A DNA stretch of 44,733 bases from Penium margaritaceum. Taxonomy: Eukaryota > Streptophyta > Zygnematophyceae > Desmidiales > Peniaceae. Shown in pieces: positions 12,090 to 23,600 of the stretch. The stretch is taken from the NCBI GenBank assembly GCA_023375785.1, contig SZWC01016114.1:1-44733 (forward strand), given 5' to 3'. The position numbers and the translations under genes are program-made. Numbering within the stretch: position 1 is the first letter of the stretch; every line of letters starts with the position of its first letter. Under the pieces are notes generated by a model, which saw nothing but the letters and a program-made list of their open reading frames with translations, had not been told where the DNA came from and searched no databases.

Positions 12090-12114
12090 TGCTGCCGGAT
12101 TTTTTCCGGCAGCA
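12090..12114 (+). other. Leader hairpin of element B
   Basis: A perfect 10-bp inverted repeat with a T5 loop, about 170 nt after the primer site. Element E has two related hairpins at the same distance (41470-41494 and 41551-41578). Such conserved leader hairpins could act in RNA dimerisation or packaging; that role is inferred. Confidence 0.65.
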
Positions 12115-13252
12115 CTGACCCCACGTTTGACGCGAGGAGGTAAGCGGCCAGCCACGCCAGGCCCTTGCTGGCGACGACACACGCGGCGACGTCCTCCAGG
12201 TGTGACTGACAGCAGCAGCCAGTAGCAGCAGTAGCAGCAGCTTGCCGCAGCAACGAGCAGTGGTAGCAGCAGCCAGCAGCAGCAGCACATAGTAGCAGCT
12301 GGCAATAGAAGTAGCTCGCAGCAGCAGCAGCCCACAGGAGCAGCAGCCAGCAGCAGCAGCAGCGGCAGCGAGCAATAGCCGGCAGCAGCAGCAGTGCGCA
12401 GTAGCTCGTAGCAGCAGCAGCCGGTGGCAGCAGTAGCAGCCGGCCGGAGCAACAGCAGCTGTAGCAAGGAGCAGCAGCAGCTGTAGCACTAGTAGCAGCC
12501 GCAGCCGCAACAAGCAGCAACAGTAGGACCAGCAGCCGTAGCCGCAGCCACAGTTGCAAGAGCAGCAGTTGCAGCTACCCGCAGCTCGCTGCTTGCTGCA
12601 AGCAGCAAGCTACATGCAACGAGCTCGGTGCCCGCTGCGAGCTGTAAGGAGTGAGCTCATTGCTCGCAGCTCATCGCTCGCATCGAGCAGTGAGCTCGCA
12701 GGGACGGGCAAGGAAAATGGAAAAACAGAAACAAAAAAAACGCGCAGCCCCCCCCCTTTTTTTCTCTTGTTCGCTGCAGCCACAGCAGCCGCAGCCGTAG
12801 CAGCAGCAGTAGCCGCAGCTGCAGCCACAGCTGCAGCAGCAACAGCAACAGCGACCGTAGCACGTAGCAGTGGCAGCTACAACAGCAGCAGCAGCCGTTG
12901 CTGCAGCCGCAGCAAGCAGCAGCAGTAGTTGCAACAACAGCAACAGCCGCAGCCGCAACGACAGCAAGCAATAGTAGCTGCTGCAACACAAGCAGTAGCC
13001 GCAGCCGCAACAGCAGTAGCAGCAGCCGCAGCCACAGCGGCAGCAGCGGCTGCAGCAGTAGCGGCTGTAGCTGCAGCGGCTGCAATAGCTGCAGCAGCAG
13101 TCGTAGCCGCAGCCGCCTCAGCAACAACAACGGCAGCAGCACCAGCCACCGCAGCAGTAGCAGGAGCAGCCGTAGCAGCCAAAGCAGCAGTGGCAGCAGC
13201 ACAAACAACACCGCGGCTGCAGCCCCACAATGGCGGTTGCATCCACCGCTGC

Positions 13253-13402
13253 TGACGTCAGCGGTCGCCCGCTGACGTCATTACTGCTGTCACTGCTGAC
13301 GTCGTCAACAACAACAAAAAAAATCAAACGTAAGGGGGAAACTAGTAGCATTGCACACACGCAATAGCCTCTGCCGACATCAGCCACCCTCGGCTGACGT
13401 CA
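13253..13402. promoter_or_regulatory. Cluster of TGACGTCA palindromes in the leader of B
   Basis: TGACGTCA at 13253-13260, 13273-13280 and 13395-13402, plus TGACGTCG at 13297-13304. This 8-bp palindrome is the classical CRE/bZIP-binding core. Element E has five perfect copies in the same interval, so the cluster belongs to the family. A transcriptional role is inferred, since the sites lie downstream of the LTR promoter. Confidence 0.5.
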
Positions 13403-13468
13403 CTGCTCACATCAGCAACACTCAACAATAAAAAAAAGGAGGGGGAAACAAACAAGCGGCACTACACC

Positions 13469-15240
13469 ATGGCTGGTAGCCCTGGTGAGGAGGGATCCTC
13501 CTTTGTTTGAGGGACCCCTATCCCCCCTTTCCTGCAGCACCTGCAGCAGCATCAGCAGTAACAACAGCAACAACAGCAGCAGCCGTAGCAGCAGCAGCAG
13601 CAATAGCAGCAACAGCCATAGCAGTAGCAACACCACCACCAGCAACACCAGCAGCAGCAACAGCAGCGGCAGCAGCAGCAGCAGCAGTAGTAGCAACAGC
13701 AGTAGTAGCAGCCCACTGGTATCGTTGGCGGCAATCCTGACTCCCTCTGTGCTCTTCTGCAACAGCTCGCCACCTTCACGTAACAGCTTGTAGCGCTACG
13801 GCCACTAGCCGCCCAGACTGCCTCAAGTGTGCTACCGTCCTTCGTCCCTCCTAGGCACGCCAGTCCAGCTGTGTCTGCTGCCATGTACTACCTGGCATAG
13901 CAGCAGACTCAGCGTTAGCGGGAGACAGTGACCTTTGTCCTTGGCCCCACTCTGGGTACCGGCCGCAAGCAAGACATTGAGACGACGCCGCCGCCGCTTC
14001 AGGCCGTCGAGCAGTTCCGGAGCTGGGAACTCAGCTTCCGGATCTGGGCGCAAGGTGTGGGCCTACGGGCATACTACACCCTCCCTTACGACACCACCCA
14101 GGCGGACCAGTTGTATGACGCTGGTCGCGCCATCCGCGCCCTTGTCCCAGTCGCCCCTCCAGCTTCCCGCCTGGCCCTAGAGCCTTTCCTCGGCGCCTTC
14201 ACTGCTGACGACATCCCAGACCCTGCAGCCACATGGCATGTCCTCACCAGGCCCCATCGCCTGTCCAGCGACGCTGAGATCAGCCGTCTGCTCCGGGAGT
14301 TCAACTCCCTACACATAGGGGAGACCGAGACGGTCATTACCTACTGGCAGCGGGCGGAGGACATCCTTCGTCGTCTCGACAAATCTGCTCCGCCCCCTTT
14401 GTCCACGCTCCTCACCATTAAGCACGGTGCCACCAGCGCGTACGCGGACGTCTTCGTACACTACCCCCAGGACGTCCTCTCCACCATGGCGGCCCAGAGC
14501 ACCCTCATGCCCTGGGCATATGAGCTCTTCCTCCGTATCGAGGAAGCTCGCCAGGAGTCCCAGCTCCATCGCACGGAGGCCCTTGCATCCCCTGGCGTTG
14601 CCTCCCCTGCCGTTGCCTCCCCTGCTGTTGCCTCCGTGGCCGTCGCCTCCCCAGCCGCAGCTACCTCATCGTCTTCGGGGAAGAAGGAGAAGAGCCAGAA
14701 CAAGAAAAGCAAGGGTCCGCCACCGCAACAGCAGCAGCAGTCGCCGACCGGTTCCAGCAGTGGTGGCTCGGTCTGCCACAACAGTGGTCAGCCCGAGCAC
14801 GGGTGGTACACGTGCCCGCTCCGGACGGACGAGGCGCGCGTCATCGCCACCATGCGTCGCCAACGGGAGCGCCGTCTCGCCTCTGCCATCGTCGCTGCTG
14901 CTGGCCCTTCTACTCCGACCTCGTCTAGCAGCTTTGCCACTCCAAGAGCTTTGCCTGTCCCACTGACACCCGCGCCGCAGCATTTTTACCCACAGCCGTC
15001 GACGCCTCCCCTTCCTTCGCCGGCTCAGTCCTCCTACTACCCGGGCTCCGGAGCCGTCACTCTGCACTCTATGTACACTCCTAGGGCATCCTCCCGTGAG
15101 CGTCAGCTGGAGCAGTCATCGCGCTCTAGCTTGGCCTGCCTCGCCATCCTCCCCAGGGAAGTGCGAATTGCGTCACAGCCTGCCTTCCTGCCCAGTCCTG
15201 CATGACTGAGTCTCAGCTGCGGTCGTGTCCCGTCTCCTTG
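13469..15240 (+). pseudogene. gag: Element B gag remnant with CAG-encoded poly-Gln N-terminal tract
   Basis: The likely original start is the ATG at 13469: it is in good context (ACACCATGGC) and the first residues (M..SP...GSS.V.GTP.PPF) are shared with E at 40084. A CAG/CAA tract (13540-13710) follows, read as poly-Gln in this frame but studded with TAG. The capsid region is continuous from 13928 to 15205 (VEQFRSWELSFRIWAQ, YWQRAEDILRRLDK, VHYPQDVLSTMAAQ), a UBN2-type copia Gag. A knuckle-like CHNSGQPEHGWYTC lies at about 14773-14814; its second Cys is Ser. In-frame stops lie at about 13511 (TGA), 13787 (TAA), 13898 and 13916 (TAG); the last two align with Gln in E. Confidence 0.85.
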
Positions 15241-18200
15241 TCTGTCTCGTTGTCTCCCATGGTCCCCTCCAACCCTCTTCTTGACAACATTGCGTGACTT
15301 GACGATTGGTAGTCTTGTTTCGCGCCTCCTTCTACCGCGTCCGCGTCCCTCGCTTGCTGCCATGTGACCGTTAGCGATCTGGCGACCCCTGTCCAGGACC
15401 CTGCTCAGACCTGTATCATTGACTCCAGAGCCACGCATCATATGACTGTCTCTCATGAGGCCTTCAGTATGCTCGGCCCTGTAGGCGATGTCTCCGGTAT
15501 CCGGACAGGTTTCAGACAAGTGTTGCCTGTCTGTGGTGTTGGCGTTGTTCGTTTTTGTGGTCTTGCCAGTGACGTTTTTCTGACCGATGTCCTCTTCGTC
15601 CCTGGTTTCGAGCTCAGCCCCATGTCCGTGACTGCCCTTGACCGCATGAGCATGGACGTTGTGCACTCGCGTGGTGTTGGTACTGTGTCGTTGCGTCCGT
15701 CTGGTCTTGTCGTCCTGCAGGCCACCGCTCGTGGCAACCTGTGGCATGTTCTCCGCCTCTCCTCTTCTCCTCCCGTCTTCTCTCCGTCGGCCGCCACAAT
15801 CCATGTGTTTGTCACCAGTACGCTATCTCCTCAGCACACCCGCCTCTTACACCGCCGCCTTTGCCACGTCCACTCTGCCGCCGTAGAGAGCATGCTCCGC
15901 ACCCAGCCAGCCAAAGGCCTTGACGCGGAGACTTTCTCTCTCCTGTGTCCCACTGAGGGCATTTACTACGCTCAGGGGAAGATGTACCGGTCCACGTACC
16001 CCTTGTTTCCCTCCCGTGCATCCGCCCCTCTCGACCTTGTCCACTCGGACGTCATGGGCCCTCTCCCCACCGAGTCCGTCGGCGAGCATAGGCGCTATAA
16101 CCTGACCGTCACGGACGACTATTCTTGCTATCGCTAGGTCTTCTGCCTCCGGCAGAAAAGCGATGTCGCCCGAGCCATTCACGACTGGCTTGTCCTCGCG
16201 GAGTGCGAGTGTGGTCGCTCTCTTCGCCGCTTTCACTCCGATCACGGTGAAGAGTACATGGGTGAGGCCACGTCCTTTCTCGCCTCCCACGAGGTCCACC
16301 ATGAGACGTCGGCGCCCTACACACCCGCCCAGAATGGCGTATCCGAGCGGTGGAAGCGTACCATAGCGGATGCCGTCCGCACCATGCGGGTTGAGTCTAG
16401 TCTCTCTGATGGCTTCTGTTTTGAAGCCATGGCATACATGACCTGGGTCTGGAACCGGATTCCCCACGGTCCCCTTCCCCGCCAGTCCACGCCTTACCAG
16501 CACTGGTGCGGTCAACGCACTGACCTCTGCCCGGCTCACGTCTGGGGCTGCGTGGCCATTGTGTGGCTGCCTGCCCCACAGCAGGGCGGCAAGCTCGCCC
16601 CCCGCGGACACCCTGGCACCTTCCTCAGTGTTTCTCGTTAGTCTAAGGCCTGGCGCTTCTGGGACCCATCCCGACACTGCATTGTCGAGTCCCGCGATGC
16701 CCTCTTCTTTGAGGATCTGTTTCCCTGCGATCTCATCTGCTCCGGCTCGTCCGTGTCCCTGCCATCGCGTGGGGGAGTGGTGAGTCCGTCCTCCGTCCTG
16801 TCGCTTCCGGGTGACACATCACTCCATCCCTTTGAGCTGGTAGCCCCTGTCGCGTCCTCTGGCCCTCCCGGACCAGCTGCTCCCGTTGAGTCCTCTGGCT
16901 CCTCCGCACTGGCAACCCCAGCCGCGTCCACTGGCCCTCCCGGGCCAGCAATCCCAGCCGAGTCCTTTGGCCCCTCCAAGCCAGCAATTCCAGCCGCGTC
17001 CGCCGGCACCTCTGAGCCAGCTGCCCCTGTCGAGTCCGCAGGCCCCTCCGGGCCAGCAGCCCCTGTCGAGTCTGCTGGCCCCTCCGGGCCGGCAGCCCCA
17101 GTCGCGTCCGCTGGCCCCTCCAGGTCGGCAGCCCCCGTCGAGTCCGCTGGCCCCTCCGGGCCGGCAGCCCTCGTCGAGACCGCTGGCCCCTCTGGGCCGG
17201 GAGTCCCAGTTGCGTCCGCTGGCCCCTCTGGGCCGGCAGCCCCAGTCAAGTCCGCTGGCCCCTCCGGGCCGACAGCCCCAGTCGCGTCCGCTGGCCCCTC
17301 TGGGCCGGCATCCCTAGTCGCGTCCGTTGGCTCCTCCGGGCCAGTAGCCCCGTCCGCCTCCGTTGGCCCGTTGGACCCAGTGCCATCTCCTGCCCGACCG
17401 CGCTACACACGTAGCCTAGGCGGCAGCCTTCGACCTCGGCCGAGAGTGAGCGCGCAGACCGTTGCACCGCGTCTCGTGGCGCCTCGACCCCCTGTGGCTC
17501 CACGTGTCTCCTCCACTCCCACGGTCGTGATTGGGGACCCTGGCACCAAGGCTCTCGGCCTGACCACTTCGGCCATCATCGAAGACCTTCACCCAGGCTC
17601 TGCACTGGGCTACGCCATGGTTCATCACGAGCATCGGCATGCTGTCATGGCTGCACTCGCCTGCATCCCACCTGGAGCTCGTGATGCACACGCCCTCTCA
17701 GTCCGGTCCACAACACGCCCGAAAGACCTAGCCACACTACATGAGGCTCGAGCCTCTCCTCAGGCCACACATTGGGATGCTGCCTATGCTGAGGAGCTCG
17801 TTGCTATTCGGCAGCACCACGTGTATCACCTCGTTGACCTCCCTCCAGGTCGGAAGGTCATTGGTGCCAAGTGGGTCTTTCGGCACAAGTGGAAGCCTGA
17901 CGGGTCATTGGACAAGTACAAGGTCCGCCTCACAGCAAAGGGGTTTGCTCAGGTCCTTGGGGCCGATTACGACCACATGTTTGCCCCAATCGGTCGGTTC
18001 TCCACTAGCCGGGCGCTCTTCAGCATGGTTGCCCAGCATGGGTGGGAGCTACACCATATGGACGTGAGCAACGCGTTCCCTATGGCTCACTGGAGGGTGA
18101 GGAGCTCTACATGGTGTAGCCCCCAGGCTTCGACGACGGCACTGGGAGAGTTTGGCAGCTGCTGAAGGCCCTCTATGGCCTGAAGCAGTCACCTCGGTGC

Positions 18201-19274
18201 TGGAGCTCGGAGATCAGCAGTACGCTTCTCCATGGCAGCCTCTAGCTTAGCACCGTTGACCCCGCTCTGTTCGTCAGCCCGCGAGGTCAGACCTTTGCCG
18301 CAGTTCTGGTCTACGTCGAGGATCTCCTCATTGCGTCGCCAGACACGGCCGCCATCCAGCGTGTCGAGGACTTGCTGCATGCCACCTACCGGATGAAGGA
18401 TCTAGGGTCTGCCCAAGTCTTCCTCGGCATGGAACTCGAGCATGATCGCTCCCAGGGCATCCTGTACGTCCACTAGGTTTCCTATGTGCAGACCCTGTCC
18501 ACTCACTTCGCTGAGGACCTGCCCCTTGTGCCTAGCGCATCTTCCTCACTCGACGGCCAGGTGAAGCTGAAGAGTCCTGACCCAGCTGTTGTTGGGGAGC
18601 CAGTTGATGTGACCACGTATCTGCGTGTCATCGGGTTACTGATGTTCCTGGCGACGAGGACGCGTCCAGACATCGCGTTCGTCATCAACCTCCTGGCCCA
18701 GTTCTCTCAGGAGCCACGTCATCTCCACTTTGAGGCTGCGATCCGAGTACTACGCTATGTCGTCTCCACCCCTCGGCGAGGTCTCATGTTCCGCCGCTAG
18801 CCGTCCGTTGTCGTTGTGGGCTACACTGACAGTGACTGGGCCGATGGTCCAGATGGTAGGAGTCGCACGGGCTGGATCTTTCTGATCGGCGGCATAGCTA
18901 TGTCCTGGCGCAGTGGTAAGTAGGGGTGCATTGCACGTAACACTACTGAGGTTGAATACGTGGCCCTTGGCTTGGATGCGTGTGAGAGTGTGTGGTTGCG
19001 TCGTCTGTTTTCCGAGTTGCGTCAGTCTATTGCATCCATAACATTGCATTGTGACAATGAGAGTGCCATGGCCATCGCCGACAATGGCGGCGTGCATCAC
19101 ACACGCACAAAGCACATCAATGTTGAGTATCACTATGTGCTTTCGTTGTTGCATGACAGCAGCATCAGCATCGTGTGGGTTGAGACAGCACGGCAGCTGG
19201 CTGACTTCCTGACCAAGGCACTGAAACGGGACTCGTTCAAGAAGGCTGTGAGTTTAGTCGGCGTGAGTCCGTGA
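15240..19274 (+). pseudogene. pol: Element B pol remnant: protease, integrase, reverse transcriptase, RNase H
   Basis: The protease motif IIDSRATHHM at about 15418 has Arg where E keeps Gly in DSG. The pre-integrase region LLHRRLCHVHS is followed by IYYAQGK, where E has CIDCAQGK, so both zinc Cys are lost. The integrase core is at 16030-16640 (HSDVMGPLP, HSDHGEEYM, NGVSERWKRT). A Pro/Ala/Ser/Gly repeat linker (16850-17390) leads to the RT (KWVFRHKWKPDGSLDKYK, MDVSNAF), which shifts frame near 18080. The catalytic box at about 18310 reads YVEDLL, Asp to Glu. RNase H (YTDSDWAD, HCDNESAMAIAD, KHINVEYHYV) runs to the TGA at 19272. In-frame TAG codons at Gln positions of E occur near 15328, 16638, 18116, 18244, 18474, 18798 and 18921. 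Confidence 0.93.
16850..17390 (+). repeat. 36-bp minisatellite in the integrase-RT linker of B
   Basis: About 15 imperfect 36-bp units, each encoding 12 residues of the type SAGPSGPAAPVE. The reading frame stays open through all copies, since the unit is a multiple of three. E has a comparable array on the other strand at 36184-36648. It lies between the end of integrase and the start of RT, where copia polyproteins have a flexible region. Confidence 0.92.
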
Positions 19275-19369
19275 GTTGCCCACTGTCTCTGCCTATGTCT
19301 CTGCGTGCCTTGGGGGAGTCAAGATGTTGACCGTGTCTCTGCCCGCCCATGAGCACTACGCCTGTGAGT

Positions 19370-19379
19370 CATGGGGGAG
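19370..19379 (+). other. Polypurine tract of element B
   Basis: CATGGGGGAG directly before the 3' LTR. Confidence 0.88.
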
Positions 19380-20214
19380 TGTTGGTTTTCTGCACATCTC
19401 TCATCTGCTCTATTGTATCCTCCCGGCTTGTGTACACCGGCGTGCAGATGAATGACGGCGAGACTCGACGCTGATGGTGTGTCGTCTGGTGGACCCGATG
19501 CACGCTGAGGTCTACTCGCAGTTTGCTGGAGCCTCCTATCTCCGGCTACGTACTGAGCTCCACCGGCAGGCCTCCTCGGCGGTCAGGCTACCGGCGGTCA
19601 CTGCCACCGTAGTTGTTGTCTACATACGTCCAGCGCGTCCCATCGCATCTGCATCGTCATGCTCTGCATAGGGTCCTTGTTGCATGTTGCATGGCCCTGT
19701 TCGGCGTCTTGGACCATCATAGGCACTCCCTGGGTTCGGGCAGTCATAACTCCTTGCTACTATTTTTCTAGCCGTTTTTGACCGCACGACTGCGTTCACA
19801 GCGTCGCTATTATGGTATGGTCCAGTTTTCGGGCAAAACGGACGATGCCCAGGTTTTGGGCTGTCAGTCGTCTGGCATGCCTCACCGAGAAAACCTGCAG
19901 GCCTGAAAGAAGAGCTGTTTTCTGATTGGCTATTGAACTGAGTAACAAGGTGTACAGAGCTAGGGGGAGGCTAGTTCTTGGAGGGGACTCCCATTGTGTC
20001 TCATTCTTGATTGCTAATCAGTTACTTTCAGTTTCCAGATGCTTTCTGGCGCCAATACTGGCGCGCGCACTTCTGAGTAACAAACCCAGAGCTTCCCGAC
20101 TTAGTCTCTACCACAGCAGACTGAGGGGGCGGCTGACTTAAGCAACTAGCGTGGAAGCCCGCACGCTGCATCGACAACGCTGCTGCCCCAACCTGTTGCC
20201 TACCATTTCTGTCT
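19380..20214 (+). repeat. 3' LTR of element B
   Basis: 835 bp, TGTTGGTTTT to TTCTGTCT, followed by the target duplication GTATC at 20215-20219. Confidence 0.95.
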
Positions 20215-20244
20215 GTATCACCATCCAAACATAGGATCATGGGA

Positions 20245-20402
20245 GGATCTCCTCGTAACACGGGTGCAACGCACCACGTGTTCGGGTGGACCAACAGCTC
20301 GCATGCACATACCACACACAGTATAGCCACACACCAAGACACACGATCACATGGTCTCCTCGCGTAGCTGGTACATTGCACCGAGTGTCCGGGTCTCGAC
20401 CA
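20245..20402 (-). repeat. Hairpin modules 3-4 of the array in C
   Basis: Copies at 20245-20292 and 20352-20402. The first has a strong inner stem, ACACG/CGTGT stacked on GTGC/GCAC. Element B separates them from modules 1-2. They correspond to D copies at 31669-31716 and 31564-31609. Confidence 0.78.
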
Positions 20403-20667
20403 ACAGTGTGCTATCATCTACATGCAGCTATGCAGGTACATAGCATGAGCCACATGTGAGATGTTGTAGATGCTCACAACAGAGCATGGACCTCGCCATG
20501 CATCTCCCACGACGTCGCGTTAGGTCAAGGTCCACGCAACCCTCCCCCTGGGCAGATGAACCTGGCATCGATGTCCTCGAGGGAGATACTGATGTCATAG
20601 TTGAACAGATCCCGGGCGATGACTCATGTGGTGTATCTATCATGCAGAGATAGTTCCCCTTCTCACC

Positions 20668-23600
20668 TGCGAGTCGACTCCCTCCCTCAAAAACAAAGTG
20701 GTGTCTCTGGCTATGACTCCTCACATGAATCTGCATCACCTGGGGTATACCAGTCCTTGCGTAACTGCCAAGGGTCCCAACTCACAATCTCTACTGTCTC
20801 CGCTTGGTCGCGATGCATCTGTGTATGTCAAAGCAAAGGGAATGGGCATGCGTGCGTGGATGAAGTGGCGAAGCTGGCCTCTGATACGGGATAGCACACC
20901 CTGAGACACAAGGGTGTACTGCCAGAAGAGGAGAGCTAGAGCGACGAACCGGATTACCACTCGTGGATGAAGATGGCGATGGGGTAGGTGAGTCGGATGG
21001 ATGAAGGAACGTGACGGCAGTAGAAGAACAAGGAGACATGATAGGGTCAATAGGAGCCAGGATGGCGGAAGCCGAAGGCACGCTCACCTCTCCTATGACA
21101 GTGTCTCCAACGTACGTCATACTCGGAGCTCGTACAAGATCCTCCTAGGGTATGGGTGTGCTTGATGCTACTGGCGGAAGGCTGCTGCCGATAGCAGGGA
21201 TGTTGCCCTCCTCTGAGAATTGCTCACGCGCTACCATCATCTCCCGCTGTAGCATGACTACACGTTCCTGCAGATCAACATAATCTCCCTCGGACATGTC
21301 CAACTGGCCCATGTCGACCTGGTGTACAATAAACTCTGCCTCACTGGATGCTGCACATACAAACTACACAACTCGTGACGACAAGTCCATCTGTATCTCT
21401 GCTTCTGAAGACGATGGAACTGGTGCTGTTGCATCCTCTTGGGGGTCAACCAAGCTCGCAATGTGCTGAGACGTTGGAACATCGGTTGCAGCTGCAGGTG
21501 TCGTATTCACATCAGAGCACTTGTCTGTCATGCGAAGAGTGAGCGGTCGCATGCCGAAAGAGAAGGAGACGGAGGAGTCCTCAGAGTCCGTAGAGCATGT
21601 AGAAACGTCTTCCGTGCAGGTACTGCCACTCTCGGCGTTGATGTGATTGGTAAGGTCACCAACAGGTGAAACCGAGGGGGCATCACTCAGCACCTGCTGA
21701 CGAGGTGACTCCATCTGCATGTATGGATCTGCTCCGGCATCCTCGACTACCACCGTAATGGACACAGGTGTACAGGGCTCCGGCTCAACAATGAACGTCA
21801 AGGCAACCAACAAACGCAGCTGGCGCTCACGCACTGTCTCGCCGGGAAGGCTGGTCGCTGCCACCTCCTCAATAATGGAGTGTAGACCACCATCTGACTC
21901 CGTCATGTGTGTCGGTGCTGCATCTTGTGCACGGGACGTAGACTTAAGGAATATGGGTGACTCCTGACGCTGAAGCTGGTGCTCAGGTAGCGTAGATGAT
22001 ACGGTGAAGTCTGCTGAGTCTGCTGTAGTACGTGTCCCAATGACACCTCTCATAACTGCTCCTCTCAAGAATGCCTGAACCTCCAAAAGACCAACCGGCC
22101 GACTCTGATCATACATTGTGAATGCTGTCGTTCTGGTGTGAATCTCGTGCGCAAACGCCCCTGGAGATCCGAGTGGGGTTTCTCGACCCGCGCAAGAATC
22201 CTGTGCCACCGCCTGGCCGCTACTCGTCGGAGTCGCAAGTGGCACCACCAAGGCACACAGGACCTGCACTCCTCCCCAAAACAACCTACTATTACAGAAT
22301 GTTCGATTGTTGTCCTAGCGTAGATGTCGACCTTAATGACATGCACGTCCAATGCACCTCAACATCCGCCGGATTGGTGTGAGTCTGTTGCACACTCTCC
22401 ATCAAGAGTATGGTAGAGGTGTCTCGATCCGTACGAGACTCCTAAGCCACCCCTGAGCCTCCACCGGTCGAAGCTGTTCGTGGCACCATCCAAGGACGTC
22501 GTGTCTGCGCTCCTCTTGATGTTACCTGTTGTTGTGGAAGATCTAGAACCAACCTGGATGATGAAAGACAACTCTCCACCATGAATGCCATGTCGGGGTC
22601 CGTCTCCACGCCATGTACTCTCACCGTATCATCTAAGGTTGCCTGCCCTGACGCTCGGGCAGCACGGCCCGGTGGGAGTGTGGATCCTATCACTACGGTC
22701 ACATCAGGCAATGCGCGGTGACCACACTCCCCTTCGACAAGTACAACAACGGAGGCCGAGGAGGTGGAGCATGTATCAAAACCGGCACGAGCACGTTGTG
22801 CAAAGCGCTGACGCCAACATCACGATGTCACTCGACTGAAATGACTGCATGAAGACATGTCATCGCAAGATGGCATCGTGGTTGTAGCAGAGTGGAGGAT
22901 CGAAAGGATGGTGGCTGCTTGAGACTCGCTGGCAGGTGGAGCTGAAGGTATACCATCGGATAAGGAAGGAGGAGAAGATGCAGGAGATGTGATCGAAGAA
23001 GCTTTCGATAAATGAGTATCAGAAGTACGCTCAGTGACGACGAGGTCACAAAGTCATTGCACCGTTTGCCGGAGGTCGTGGATCTCAACGAATATGCTCG
23101 CCAGAGGTCCAGCTAAGGGATCTACCAACGCCGACAGATCCGTATGCTGTGGAGGATGCAGGCTCGGACGAGGTTGTAGTCAAGGTGGATGCCAACCGGG
23201 AGGGCGCGTCCAACAGCGACACCAACCATGACGTCCATCATCAAAGTAGTAGCATGCGAACACGCAGACCGCCTGCTCAGATGCCCGCGGACTCATCTCG
23301 TGCGCAAGATGATGGATAGGTATCGAGGGCACCTACTCCCGGCTGTAAACACTAAGCCATAGGAGAGAATGAGGCCAGCAGGAACTGTGACTCTTGGAGG
23401 TCACGGCGTCCAGGTCAGCAAACGTGACCAGACGGGAAGCGTTGCACTACCATAGTACGCCCGGAGACTGAAGTCTGACTACCTGCGGCCACTAATGTTG
23501 CTGCCACTAATGGAGCGAAGACTGTTCCAAGACGAGAAGAGGTGGCGGCTGTAGGTGTGGTTGCTGCTCCAAGTGGTAGACGACCCAACCCTCTGAAATG

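Larger units (their letters stand above)
11923..13468 (+). other. Structured CAG-rich leader of element B
   Basis: Begins with hairpins, including a perfect 10-bp stem TGCTGCCGGA/TCCGGCAGCA around five T at 12090-12114. There follows about 1 kb of CAG, GCA and CCG triplets (12200-12600 and 12780-13240), split by an A/C-rich patch near 12725-12770. Next comes a cluster of TGACGTCA sites (13253-13402). Long open frames here (poly-Leu, poly-Ala, poly-Cys, poly-Ser depending on frame) follow from the triplet composition and are not called as genes. Confidence 0.75.
11075..20214 (+). mobile_element. Element B: degenerate Ty1/copia retrotransposon nested in C
   Basis: Complete in outline: LTRs of 836 and 835 bp, primer site, 1.5-kb leader, gag, pol, purine tract, and an exact 5-bp target duplication. 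It sits between two hairpin modules of element C. It is the same family as E (about 9.14 against 9.19 kb without the hAT), with colinear leader, gag and pol. Coding is broken by about ten in-frame TAG codons, at least one TGA and frameshifts. Several catalytic residues are altered. Its LTRs differ more from each other than those of E by eye, so B looks older than E. Confidence 0.95.

Noticed and set aside
12554..13255. Many 100-180-codon open frames of poly-Ala, poly-Leu, poly-Ser or poly-Cys in triplet tracts (also 24358-24901, 40549-41768)
   Set aside because: All six frames are open together because the DNA is mainly CAG/CTG triplets. They have no domains and lie in element leaders before gag.
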